In this document: positions 24,920-34,610 of the stretch, in pieces
Layout: every line of letters begins with the position of its first letter
Numbering within the stretch: the stretch's first letter is position 1
From: Chloroflexota bacterium
GTDB taxonomy: Bacteria; Chloroflexota; Dormibacteria; Dormibacterales; Dormibacteraceae
NCBI GenBank assembly: GCA_005883575.1
Contig: VBFH01000029.1
Location: forward strand, 1 to 64,000
Length of the DNA: 64,000 nt
Direction: 5' to 3'
Made by a program: the position numbers and the translations under genes
Notes under the pieces: generated by a model
Told to the model about the DNA's origin: nothing
The model's input: the letters and a program-made list of their open reading frames with translations, nothing else
Databases searched by the model: none

Positions 24920-25923
24920 GAGCGGCCTTCGAGCAGAGTTCGGGGGATCGCCTTCCACGTGCCCCCCTTGCGTCTGTAGGCGATGCCCGAAAGAATCTCC
25001 AGCACGACCCGGTTGGCCAGAAACGACGTGATCTCCGCTGAGTCGTAGGCGGGCGCGACCTCGACCACATCGATCCCCACGACCGGAAGCTCGATCGCGA
25101 TCCGGCGCACCGCGTCGAGCAGTTGGCGGCCCGTGATGCCCCCGGGCTCGGGCGTTCCGGTGCCGGGCGCCATGCCAGGATCCACCACATCCAGGTCGAC
25201 CGACACGAACACGCCATCACAGTCATCGACCGCGATGGCGAAGGAATCCTCCAGCACGGCGTCGAGGCCTCGCTTGACGACCTCGTGCATCTCGAACGAG
25301 CGCAACCCCTGCTCCGCCATCCACTGCAGAGTCGGCGGCTCCGGCCAGTAGCCGCGAAGGCCGATCTGCAGGAAACGGTCACCGCGACACGCGCCCGACT
25401 CGATGAGCCGGCGCATGGGGAGACCGTGACCGATGAGGCTGCCGTACTGCACGTCACCCGTGTCGGCGTGTGCGTCGAAATGTATGACCGCGACGCGCCC
25501 CCAGCCCTTGGCGTGTGCGACGCCTGTCACGTCCGGCCACGTGATGGTGTGGTCGCCGCCCAGGATCAAAGGGATCGCGCCCGCGTCGGCAGCCGTTCGC
25601 ACGGCGCGCTCCAGGGCGTCGAGAGCCGCCTTGCCCTCCACGCCCGGCATCAGGATGTCGCCGGCATCGACCACGCGAAGGTCGCGCAGCGGGTCCACGC
25701 GCAGAGTGAGGTGCGGGCGCGATGAATCGTGCTGCAGGTAGTCGGTGGTGCGGATCATCTTCGGCCCGAACCTCGCGCCGGCCCTGTACGAGGTGCCGGC
25801 GTCGTAGGGGGCGCCGATGATCACGACGTCCGCCCCCTGGAAGGTCGAGGGCTGGTCGAGGTCGCACCGCGGCACGCCGAGGAAGGTGAGGTCCGGGCCG
25901 AACATCCCGCCGAGGCGTGTCAC
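24916..25923 (-). CDS. agmatinase/arginase family ureohydrolase
   Basis: The 335-residue protein has the full di-manganese site: LGGDHTITWP, VIHFDAHADTGD, and SVDLDVVDPGMAPGTGTPEP. The overall length and the GGITGRQLL segment suit agmatinase-like enzymes; guanidino acids other than agmatine are possible. It is second in an operon behind a class III aminotransferase, 12 bases away. The pair suggests catabolism of a polyamine or guanidino compound taken up by the divergent permease. Confidence 0.8.
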   Translation of the reverse strand: MTRLGGMFGPDLTFLGVPRCDLDQPSTFQGADVVIIGAPYDAGTSYRAGARFGPKMIRTTDYLQHDSSRPHLTLRVDPLRDLRVVDAGDILMPGVEGKAALDALERAVRTAADAGAIPLILGGDHTITWPDVTGVAHAKGWGRVAVIHFDAHADTGDVQYGSLIGHGLPMRRLIESGACRGDRFLQIGLRGYWPEPPTLQWMAEQGLRSFEMHEVVKRGLDAVLEDSFAIAVDDCDGVFVSVDLDVVDPGMAPGTGTPEPGGITGRQLLDAVRRIAIELPVVGIDVVEVAPAYDSAEITSFLANRVVLEILSGIAYRRKGGTWKAIPRTLLEGRS

Positions 25924-25935
25924 GGGTCCGGGCCG

Positions 25936-27309
<1,374 letters not shown>

Positions 27310-27334
27310 CCCAATACCTCCCTAAAGACCCGCC

Positions 27335-27369
27335 TTGACAGGTCCCTGCCCTGGGACTGTAATTGTCCC
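27335..27369 (+). promoter_or_regulatory. sigma70-type promoter with overlapping operator for the APC permease
   Basis: TTGACA (27335-27340), a 17-base spacer and TGTAAT (27358-27363) form a near-consensus promoter. GGGAC at 27353-27357 and GTCCC at 27365-27369 form an inverted repeat astride the -10 box. A further GTCCC lies at 27342-27346 in the spacer. A repressor bound here would block the permease and could affect the divergent aminotransferase. Confidence 0.6.
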
Positions 27370-27413
27370 GATTTTGAGGCGTCAGTCAGTTGGTAACCAG
27401 GGGAGGGTAGCCA

Positions 27414-28934
27414 ATGGGGGAATCCGCAGCCGTAGCCGAGCTGGTGGCGGAGAAGCGCAAGCTCAAGAAATCGCTTTTCCGCTTCGACATGATCTTCTTC
27501 ACGGTCTGCGCCATCGTGGCGCTCGACACCATCGGGCAGTCGTCCTCGTACGGAGCCCAGGCGATCTTCTGGCTGATCGTCTCCGCTGTCACATTCCTCA
27601 TCCCGTACGGCCTCATCACCGCCGAGCTGGGGGCGGCCTTCCCGACCGAAGGCGCCACCTATGACTGGGTCCGGCTGGCGTACGGCCACTTCGCCGGCGC
27701 GGTGGTCAGCGTCCTCTACTGGCTCTCCAACCCAATCTGGCTCGGCGGCACGCTGACTGCGACCACGATCGCGGCGCTCGACGCCCTCTGGGGCAGCCAG
27801 CTCAATGGCAACCAGGGATGGGAGACGGTCATCGGCTTTCTGTTCATCTGGGGCGCGGTGACGATGAACATCCTGTCCCTGCGCTACATGAAGTGGGTGC
27901 CCAACCTTGGCGCCATCATCCGACTTGCGCTGCTTGCGTTCTTCGCCCTCCTTGTCGTCATCGCCGGGCTCAAGGGCGGGTTCCACGGCGGACTCGGCGG
28001 TTTCTTTCCGACCGACTTTGTCGTGATCATCGGCGTGATCGGGGTCATCGTCTTCCAGTGGATCGGCTTCGAGCTGCAGACCAACGCCAGCGAGGAGATG
28101 GAGAACCCGCAGCGCGACATCCCCCGCGCGGTCTATGCGTCGGGATTGATCTCGTTCATCGCTTACGCAGTCCCGATCGTCGGCGTCGTGCTGATCCTTT
28201 CGTCTAACCAGCTGAGCAATGTCTCCGGCTTCGTCAACGCGTACCAGTTCGGATCACAAACCGTGTTCGGCGGCGCGGCTCCGTTCTTCAACCACGTAGC
28301 CGCGCTTGCGTTTGTCTTCGTCCTGCTTTCGAGCGGCACGACCTGGCTGATGGGCTCAGACCGGCTCATGGCCATCGGGGCGCTGGCAGGCTCGGGTCCG
28401 AAGCAGCTCGGTTACTTCTCGGGGACGTTCGGCACGCCGATCGTGGTGAACGTGCTGTCCGGCGTGATCAGCACCATCTTTATGGTCATCACCTTCTACG
28501 TCACCGGTGGAGGGCTCCACAGCTTCTTTGCCGCGGTTCTGGGGCTGGTCATCTCGACCACCACCTTCTCGTACATCCTCATCTTCCCGGCGCTGATCAC
28601 GTTGCGCCGGAAGTATCCGAATGTCCGGCGGCCGTTCGTGGTACCTGGAGGGAACGCCGGTGCCTGGATCTGCGTGATCCTCGCTACCCTGTGGGTGCTC
28701 TTCGCGACCGTTTTCTCGATCTGGCCGGGTCTATTCACCTCGGCCTGGCTCGACGACTACGCTGACGTCAGCCGGACCACCTTCGAGCTCTACAACGTCA
28801 TCGCCATCGTCTTTCTGCTTGGGCTGGCGATAGTCTTCTGGGCGGTCGGGCGCGGACACGCGGTGCACACCCAACCCGGGGAAGCAGTGGTCGGGGTGAC
28901 GCCGATGCCGGCCGGAGCCACCGGGCAGCAGTAA
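27414..28934 (+). CDS. APC-family amino acid/polyamine permease
   Basis: The 506-residue protein has about twelve to fourteen helices and the APC signature TELGAAFPTEGATYDWVRLA-like region in helices 2-3 (read here as AELGAAFPTEGATYDWVR). FELQTNASEEMENPQRDIPR follows in the middle. It would import an amino acid or amine. The start is ATG 27414 with GGGGAGGG upstream. Divergent transcription with an aminotransferase-agmatinase operon suggests that its substrate feeds that pathway. Confidence 0.85.
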   Translation: MGESAAVAELVAEKRKLKKSLFRFDMIFFTVCAIVALDTIGQSSSYGAQAIFWLIVSAVTFLIPYGLITAELGAAFPTEGATYDWVRLAYGHFAGAVVSVLYWLSNPIWLGGTLTATTIAALDALWGSQLNGNQGWETVIGFLFIWGAVTMNILSLRYMKWVPNLGAIIRLALLAFFALLVVIAGLKGGFHGGLGGFFPTDFVVIIGVIGVIVFQWIGFELQTNASEEMENPQRDIPRAVYASGLISFIAYAVPIVGVVLILSSNQLSNVSGFVNAYQFGSQTVFGGAAPFFNHVAALAFVFVLLSSGTTWLMGSDRLMAIGALAGSGPKQLGYFSGTFGTPIVVNVLSGVISTIFMVITFYVTGGGLHSFFAAVLGLVISTTTFSYILIFPALITLRRKYPNVRRPFVVPGGNAGAWICVILATLWVLFATVFSIWPGLFTSAWLDDYADVSRTTFELYNVIAIVFLLGLAIVFWAVGRGHAVHTQPGEAVVGVTPMPAGATGQQ

Positions 28935-28940
28935 TTCAAC

Positions 28941-28969
28941 TGAGGGGCTGGGCCGTGCCCGGCCCCTCA
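28941..28969 (+). terminator. hairpin terminator after the permease gene
   Basis: TGAGGGGCTGGGC pairs with GCCCGGCCCCTCA around the loop CGT, a 13-bp stem with one G-T pair. It lies seven bases past the stop. No T-run follows, so termination may be weak or depend on other factors. Confidence 0.55.
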
Positions 28970-28982
28970 TGCTTCGCCGGAT

Positions 28983-29123
28983 TCACGCTCCGCCCGCGTC
29001 GACGATTCGAGAGGCGCGTGGGATCTCCAGATCGGAACCCACGGCGGCGATGCGCTCGCCTTTGATGGCGATCGCCGTCGCATCCGCCCGCCCCCAGACC
29101 TTGCCATCGTTGACCAGCAGCAT
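28983..29123 (-). pseudogene. N-terminal remnant of an amidohydrolase
   Basis: From ATG 29123 the minus strand reads MLLVNDGKVWGRADATAI, then IKGERIAAVGSDLEI and RIVDAGGA, and stops at 28983. This is the small N-terminal beta domain of a YtcJ/imidazolonepropionase-type amidohydrolase. The metal-binding barrel that should follow is absent. The gene is truncated, probably by deletion next to the permease terminator. Confidence 0.6.
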
Positions 29124-29153
29124 GGCGGCATTTGTAGCGCACACCGCGCGACA

Positions 29154-30260
29154 ATGGCGGCGATGGCGAAGTTGGAAAGTGAGGTCGCACGCGCGTCGAC
29201 CCTGCCCTCGGAGGTCTACCTCGACCCGGCCGTGCTCGAGCTCGAGAAAGACCGCATCTTTGCGCGCACCTGGCAGCTCGTCGCGCACCGGACCGAGCTT
29301 GCGCGACCCGGGGACTTCAAGCCCGCAACGATTCTCGACGAGCCAATCCTGCTGACCCACGGGCTGGACGGAAGGCTGCGCGGCTTCTACAACGTGTGCC
29401 GGCACCGGGCGGCGCAGGTCGTGACCACGCGCGGCAACCGCAAATCGCTGCAGTGCGGCTACCACGGTTGGGTCTACGGCCTCGACGGAACGCTGCAGAC
29501 GGCGCGCGAGATGGAGGGGACCGAAGACTTCGACAAGGCCGACTTCGGCCTGGTGCCGATCCGCGTCGACACCCTGGGACCGTTCGTCTTCGCCAACCTC
29601 GACTCCCGCGCCGCCCCTCTCGCGGACTGGATCGGCGCCATTCCTTCAGAAATTGCCAGGGCCGGCTACGACATCGACACGATGCGCCTGATCGAAAGGC
29701 GCGACTACGACATCGCGTGCAACTGGAAGGTCTACGTCGACAACTACCTCGAGGGCTATCACCTGCCGATCGCGCATCCAGGTCTTTTCAAAGAGCTCGA
29801 GTACGACAACTATCGCGTCGAGACCTTTCGTTACTACTCCAAGCAGCACGCGCCGATTCGGGAGTTGAAGCCTGGCGAGGTGCCTGGCCGCGATCGGCGA
29901 TACATCCGCATGCCGGGCGCCGAGGAAGACGCGCTCTACTACTGGATCTTCCCGAACACGATGCTGAACATCTACCAGGACAACCTCAGCACCAACGTCA
30001 TCCTGCCCCTTGGCGTCGATCGCACGTTGACGATCTTCGAGTGGTATTTCGCGGAGCCTGGCACCGGAGCCGGCTGGGAGTCGATGCAGCAGACGATCGC
30101 GTTCTCCGACCAGATCCAGCAGGAGGACATCGGGGTCTGCGAGCAGGTGCAGCGTGGCTTGCGCTCGCGCTCCTACAGCCGCGGACGTTTCTCGGCGCTG
30201 CGTGAGAACGGAGTGCACCATTTCCAGTCGCTGGTGACCGAGTTCCTGGACCGGGCCTAG
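29154..30260 (+). CDS. Rieske-type aromatic-ring hydroxylase alpha subunit-like oxygenase
   Basis: The 368-residue protein has the Rieske cluster ligands in NVCRHRAAQV and CGYHGWVYGL, then the mononuclear iron site in DNYLEGYHLPIAHPGL. This layout is shared with choline/carnitine-type monooxygenases and ring hydroxylases. No reductase or beta subunit lies nearby, so its electron partner is elsewhere. Start ATG 29154, or ATG 29163. It overlaps the convergent kinase gene by four bases. Confidence 0.85.
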   Translation: MAAMAKLESEVARASTLPSEVYLDPAVLELEKDRIFARTWQLVAHRTELARPGDFKPATILDEPILLTHGLDGRLRGFYNVCRHRAAQVVTTRGNRKSLQCGYHGWVYGLDGTLQTAREMEGTEDFDKADFGLVPIRVDTLGPFVFANLDSRAAPLADWIGAIPSEIARAGYDIDTMRLIERRDYDIACNWKVYVDNYLEGYHLPIAHPGLFKELEYDNYRVETFRYYSKQHAPIRELKPGEVPGRDRRYIRMPGAEEDALYYWIFPNTMLNIYQDNLSTNVILPLGVDRTLTIFEWYFAEPGTGAGWESMQQTIAFSDQIQQEDIGVCEQVQRGLRSRSYSRGRFSALRENGVHHFQSLVTEFLDRA

Positions 30261-32428
30261 ACTTTCGCGACCTCCGCGGTCGGCGCCGCTGTCAGCGGAA
30301 CCGTGAAGTGGAAGTCGGAGCCGCTGCCCGGCTCGCTGTCCACCCAGATCTTGCCCCCGTGCATCTCGATGATCTGCCGCGTGATGGCGAGGCCGAGACC
30401 CGTGCCGAGGATCTTGTTCGCCGTCTTCTCGTATCGCTCGTAGCGACTGAACAGGCGCTGGATGAACTCGGGCGCGATCCCGATGCCATGGTCCCGGATG
30501 CTCACGTCCACGTGCCCATCGCGGACGACGGTGCTCACCGCGATCTCGCCGCCGTCGGGCGAGTACTTGATCGCGTTGCTCAGGAGGTTGGCCGCGACCT
30601 GGGCGATTCGGTCGGGGTCGCACTGGACCGATGGTGTCCCGTCGAAGTTGCACACGATGAAGTGGCGAGCGCTGGAGGCGCGCGCCCGGTCAACCGCGTC
30701 TTCGAGCAGCGTGGTGAGGTCGACCTGCTGCAGGTGGAGGGTCAGGCGGCCGGCCTCGATGCGGTCAAGGTCCAGCATATCGTTGATCATCCGATTCAGA
30801 CGCTCGGCATCCTTGTTGATGTCGCCGGCGTAGGTCTTGGCCTCGTCGAGCGATACGTCCTCGTCGCGGATCATCTCGCTGAAGCCCGAGATGCCGACCA
30901 GCGCGGTTCGGAACTCGTGACTCACGAGCGAGACGAACTCGCTCTTCAGCCGGTTCAGGCGCTCGAGTCCAGCGAGGTGGGCGGCCGCCGCTTCGTTGGC
31001 CGCGTGCTCGGCGTCGGCGTCTTCGTACATCGCCAGGAAGTAGTCGATGCGGCCGGACGCATTGCGAACCGCGGTGGCGCTCCAGTGCAGCCACACCTCG
31101 GTGTTGTCGGCCCTGACGGCATGGCTCTCGGACTCGATCGTGTCGACGGCTCCCTTCCAGAGTGGCTGAAATTCCTGAAAGACGCGCGCGAACTCCTCCG
31201 GCTGAAGGTACTTGGCGACCGGTGTGCCGATCATCTTTTGGGGGTCGGTCCGGAGCAGCGCTGCCATCCGCGGATTGACGTCGATGACGTTCATGTCGAT
31301 CCCGACGCGCGCGATACCCAGCGGCGCATGCGTGACGATCTCGTCCAGCAGGCTGTTGCGGCGGCCAAGCTGAGTTTCGGCGCGCTGGCTCTTCCGCAAC
31401 AGGTCCAGCGAGTCGCGATGGGTGAGCACCTGGTTGGCGACGAGGAGGATCCCGATCCCTCCCGCCAACACGGTGGAGAAGCTGTCCAGGTTCTGACCGA
31501 TCACGGCCTGCCTGATCGCCGTCACCGCCGCCGCGAAGACGGCGACCCACGGCAGCCCCAGCTGCCACAGCTCGATCGGACCCTCCGCGCGCCTCTCGTC
31601 GGAAGAGCGCGTTGGCCACAACGGGGCGAGCGCGATCATCAGGTAACCCGCGACCCAGCCGGCGTCGAGGACGCTGCCCATCGCGCCGTAGGTGCCGTTC
31701 GCTGTGAGGTACGCGAACGCACTGTCCGCCAGCGCGTTGCACGCTAGGCCGCCGAGCAGCAAGAGCATGCGGCCCACCTCGGCCCGTCTCGCCCGCCGGA
31801 GGGCGACGACCACCACGGTCGCAGTGACGATGTCGCCGATCGGATAGGCGAGACCGATCAGCTGTGCCTCAGGGCTCGTGCTGGAGGTGTCATAGACCTT
31901 GCCCAGACCGAACGACCAGGCGATGAAGAGCAGGGAAAGGGCGACGATCGACCCGGCGAGCACTGTTTCGCCTCGGGTCGCCAGCCGGGTGGGCGCCGAC
32001 GTGAACGCGAAAACGCCAGCAATCGCAAGCGGGATCGCGAGCAGGTAAGCTCCGTCCGCCGAAGAGGGGAACGGGACGGCCTCACCCTGGATGACCTCGT
32101 TCCAGGACCAGATGACCTCGCCCACCGCCCAGCTCAGGGCGGACAGGCCAAGCAGGGCCCACGCCATTCGCACCCGGCCGCTGTTTCGCCACGCCGCGAA
32201 CCCGCAGCTTCCGGCCGCGATGAATGCCGCGACTGCCTCGCCGATGTCGTCGATGCCGATCGTCACGTCGTCGCTGACCCAGCGATTGGCGGTCCAGGCG
32301 ATGAAGAGGATCGAGACGATGACAGCGGAGGCCGCGGACGCGGCAAATGGCCCCCAGCCCTCGATGCCCAGGCCCGTCACGACGATTGGCCGCCGCTGGA
32401 CAAGGGTCAGGCTGGGAGCTTGCTGCAC
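30257..32428 (-). CDS. membrane PAS sensor histidine kinase
   Basis: This protein has about 723 residues. An N-terminal region of eight or nine helices (residues about 20-340) is followed by a PAS domain (GIARVGIDMNVIDVNPRMAAL). The HisKA H-box SHEFRTALVGISGF has Ala where Pro is usual. The ATPase boxes NLLSNAIKYSPDG, DHGIGIAPEF and GTGLGLAI follow. No cognate regulator is adjacent, although a receiver/HD-GYP gene lies 2.2 kb away. GTG 32428 is chosen because TACGCT lies exactly six bases upstream; ATG 32455 is the longer reading. Confidence 0.85.
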   Translation of the reverse strand: MQQAPSLTLVQRRPIVVTGLGIEGWGPFAASAASAVIVSILFIAWTANRWVSDDVTIGIDDIGEAVAAFIAAGSCGFAAWRNSGRVRMAWALLGLSALSWAVGEVIWSWNEVIQGEAVPFPSSADGAYLLAIPLAIAGVFAFTSAPTRLATRGETVLAGSIVALSLLFIAWSFGLGKVYDTSSTSPEAQLIGLAYPIGDIVTATVVVVALRRARRAEVGRMLLLLGGLACNALADSAFAYLTANGTYGAMGSVLDAGWVAGYLMIALAPLWPTRSSDERRAEGPIELWQLGLPWVAVFAAAVTAIRQAVIGQNLDSFSTVLAGGIGILLVANQVLTHRDSLDLLRKSQRAETQLGRRNSLLDEIVTHAPLGIARVGIDMNVIDVNPRMAALLRTDPQKMIGTPVAKYLQPEEFARVFQEFQPLWKGAVDTIESESHAVRADNTEVWLHWSATAVRNASGRIDYFLAMYEDADAEHAANEAAAAHLAGLERLNRLKSEFVSLVSHEFRTALVGISGFSEMIRDEDVSLDEAKTYAGDINKDAERLNRMINDMLDLDRIEAGRLTLHLQQVDLTTLLEDAVDRARASSARHFIVCNFDGTPSVQCDPDRIAQVAANLLSNAIKYSPDGGEIAVSTVVRDGHVDVSIRDHGIGIAPEFIQRLFSRYERYEKTANKILGTGLGLAITRQIIEMHGGKIWVDSEPGSGSDFHFTVPLTAAPTAEVAKV

Positions 32429-32434
32429 CCCCCG

Positions 32435-32440
32435 AGCGTA
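32435..32440 (-). promoter_or_regulatory. -10 box TACGCT for leaderless histidine kinase mRNA
   Basis: On the minus strand TACGCT is followed by CGGGGG and then GTG 32428. It decides the start: the ATG at 32455 would lie upstream of the predicted transcript. Confidence 0.4.
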
Positions 32441-32597
32441 AGCCTGGCTACACATGCTCAGGCCGTGAATACGAAAAATCGCGCGCGGTCGTTAAGTGGC
32501 GGGAGATTTGATTTAACATGGCGGGGCAGTTACTTGTAGCACAGCCGCAAGGGTGTAGAGCACGGCTTACGGGAGGACTGCGATTCCAGCGGAAATC

Positions 32598-32891
32598 TTG
32601 AGGCAGGGGTTGGCGCGCAAGGTCATCGACCGGGAGGAGGAGGTGGCCGAGGCGAGCGCCAGCCGCACGATCGCACTGATCGTGGTCGTGGCTCTCGTGG
32701 TCGTCGTGGCTGTGCTGCCAGCGGCCGTTGCGCTCGCGCTGACGAGCGGAGTGTCCGGGCCTTTGGCCGCGGGATTGGGCGGCCTGGTTGCGGTCATAGG
32801 TGGGGGGAAGTTGGCGGCGGCGCTTTGGGGCCTGGGGTCTCGCGTTCTGGCCCATCCAAGGCTTCGGATGGGCGCGGCCTCCATCGAGTAG
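32598..32891 (+). CDS. small membrane protein upstream of the peptide/XRE-TPR locus
   Basis: The 97-residue protein has an acidic N-terminal stretch (DREEEVAEASAS) and two hydrophobic segments at about 24-50 and 55-75. I recognise no family. TTG 32598 overlaps the stop of a 27-residue upstream frame (ATG 32518) as TTGA, so that frame could be a leader that couples translation. The protein might act as a membrane partner for the adjacent secreted peptide, but only position suggests this. Confidence 0.5.
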   Translation: MRQGLARKVIDREEEVAEASASRTIALIVVVALVVVVAVLPAAVALALTSGVSGPLAAGLGGLVAVIGGGKLAAALWGLGSRVLAHPRLRMGAASIE

Positions 32892-32950
32892 CGGTCCGTC
32901 TAACACCGTCTGTCCCAACCCTTGGCCGGCAGGCAAAGGAGGTGAGTTGA

Positions 32951-33046
32951 ATGCGCAAATTGCTGTTTGCCGCCATTCTGGCGGTCTCGGCGATGATGAC
33001 CCTGGCGGTGACCGTCGCCGCTGATGGTATCGGCCCCTGTTGCTGA
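32951..33046 (+). CDS. 31-residue secreted peptide, candidate signal
   Basis: The reading frame encodes an Arg-Lys n-region and a hydrophobic core (LLFAAILAVSAMMTLAV). A VAA signal-peptidase-like site follows, leaving DGIGPCC at the end. Its ribosome site AAAGGAGGTGA (32935-32945), eight bases upstream by core spacing, is almost the full anti-Shine-Dalgarno complement, so this tiny frame is very likely translated. The XRE-TPR regulator starts 58 bases downstream. The layout resembles RNPP-type peptide-sensing pairs, where a short C-terminal peptide is exported, matured and re-imported. The function is inference. Confidence 0.6.
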   Translation: MRKLLFAAILAVSAMMTLAVTVAADGIGPCC

Positions 33047-33092
33047 TTCTCTAAACCCTTCTAAACAATCGTCAAGTCAAAGGGACCTGCGT

Positions 33093-33098
33093 TAAGCT
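33093..33098 (+). promoter_or_regulatory. -10 box TAAGCT, leaderless XRE-TPR promoter
   Basis: TAAGCT lies six bases before GTG 33105, so the regulator probably has its own start site separate from the peptide gene, whose stop is at 33046. Confidence 0.45.
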
Positions 33099-33104
33099 GG
33101 CCAC

Positions 33105-34502
33105 GTGCCAGACGTGCGCGCGTACCCGATGACCCAGGCGGACGGCTCGAGTGAGCAAGGGAGAGCTCCCTCGGGCCGCCGTCGCGGGCGCCGCCGCGGC
33201 CTAGAAGTGCGGCCAGGCTCTGTCAAGCAAGCCCGCATGGAGGCAGGACTGAGTCTCGGCCAGGTCGCCCAGGGCGACATCAGCCGGACCGCCATCTACT
33301 TCGTCGAGACGGGCAAGGCCAAACCCTCCCTCGAAACGCTCCAGCTCATCGCCCAGCGGACGAGCAAGCCGCTGGAGTACTTCCTCGGTGACGCCGTCGG
33401 ACTCAGCGATGAGGCCGCGCTGGGACAGCTCGAGCGGTTGGTCGCAATCGGCGACAACGCCGGCGCAGTTGCCGCCGGCGACGCCATGCTGACCCGGACC
33501 TCGGACGGCAGCAACGCAGCACACGCCAGGATGCTCCTGGCGATCGCGCATGTCCGGCTGGCTCAGCCTGTGCGGGCACGCAGCCACGCTTCCGCCGCAC
33601 GAGCTTATTTCGAGCGGACCCAGGACGTCCTAATGACGGCCGAGTCCATGAGCTGGGAGGCTGCAAGCGCGATGTTGATGCAGGACCCAGTCGCGCTGGA
33701 CCTGGCCGAGGACGCGCTCGCAAGATGCCGTTCCCTCAACCCCGTGCCGAACACGACCGAAGCCAAGCTGCTCGCGATCGTCGGCCATGTCCGCAATGCG
33801 CGACACGAGTACGCGAAGGCGATCCAGGCCTACGAGGAAGCGGTTGCAGTCGGCTCATCCCTGCAGGATTTGCGCCGGCTCTCCTATGTGTACGGCAACC
33901 TGAGCCTCGCCTATTCAGAAACCGGTCAGCACGGCCAAGCTGCGCATTACGCCCACCGCGCCATGGCGCTCTACGAAACTCTTCATGACCGGCTTTCGCT
34001 GGCCTGGGCGAAAAACAACCTTGCGCTTCTTGTCTTCAAGCAGGGCGATCTCGCCGCTGCGCTCCGGCACGCCGAGAGCTCGATCACGCTGATCGAAGAG
34101 CTCGGAGTCGAGGCCGGAAAGGCTCACGTCCTGATGACGCTCTGTGAGCTCGAGCTCGCGAGATCGAACCACGACGAGGCGACCCGGCACGCGTCGGCCG
34201 CGCTCGAAGTGGCCGAACGGCTGGGTGAGACGACGAACGTCGGCGAAGCCCACGTCTGGCTCGGCAGCATCGCGGCGGCTCAAAACGACGCGGCCGCGGC
34301 GGACGAGGAGTTTGCGATCGCATTCGAGAGGTTCGATCTCGCCGAGGCTGTCGACTGGCAGGCTCGTGGGCACGCCGTCTACGCGGAGATTCTCGAGGCG
34401 CGCGGGAACCTCGTCGGGGCCAACCGCGAGCTAAGGTTGGCGCTGGCCGCCGTCGGCACCTGTACAAGCTCCGTGGAGGGCGCTCGCTTCGCCATCGCCT
34501 GA
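33105..34502 (+). CDS. XRE-family regulator with C-terminal TPR domain
   Basis: The 465-residue protein has a basic N-terminal tail, then a helix-turn-helix at about residues 36-96 (KQARMEAGLSLGQVAQ, ISRTAIYFVETGKAKPSLET). A long array of TPR-like helix pairs follows (LSLAYSETGQHGQAAHYAHRA, NLALLVFKQGDLAAALRHAE). An HTH plus TPR array is the architecture of RNPP/Rgg-type peptide receptors and of other TPR regulators. A small secreted peptide is encoded directly upstream. Targets are unknown; the peptide gene and the small membrane gene are natural candidates. Confidence 0.82.
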   Translation: MPDVRAYPMTQADGSSEQGRAPSGRRRGRRRGLEVRPGSVKQARMEAGLSLGQVAQGDISRTAIYFVETGKAKPSLETLQLIAQRTSKPLEYFLGDAVGLSDEAALGQLERLVAIGDNAGAVAAGDAMLTRTSDGSNAAHARMLLAIAHVRLAQPVRARSHASAARAYFERTQDVLMTAESMSWEAASAMLMQDPVALDLAEDALARCRSLNPVPNTTEAKLLAIVGHVRNARHEYAKAIQAYEEAVAVGSSLQDLRRLSYVYGNLSLAYSETGQHGQAAHYAHRAMALYETLHDRLSLAWAKNNLALLVFKQGDLAAALRHAESSITLIEELGVEAGKAHVLMTLCELELARSNHDEATRHASAALEVAERLGETTNVGEAHVWLGSIAAAQNDAAAADEEFAIAFERFDLAEAVDWQARGHAVYAEILEARGNLVGANRELRLALAAVGTCTSSVEGARFAIA

Positions 34503-34572
34503 CGAGGTTCGGTTGGCGCTCTAGCGGCCAGCGTTCTTACTTGCGAGCAGCCGCCAGGCTGGGTTCACAATA

Positions 34573-34592
34573 GGAGCGGATTTCTTGGCTCC
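34573..34592 (+). repeat. 6-bp inverted repeat in the gap before the receiver/HD-GYP gene
   Basis: AGGAGC and GCTCCT lie ten bases apart, 19 bases before ATG 34611. It could be an operator or a small mRNA stem. The rest of the 108-bp gap shows only a weak CACAAT box. Confidence 0.25.
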
Positions 34593-34610
34593 TGGGGGAA
34601 TTTGGAACTG

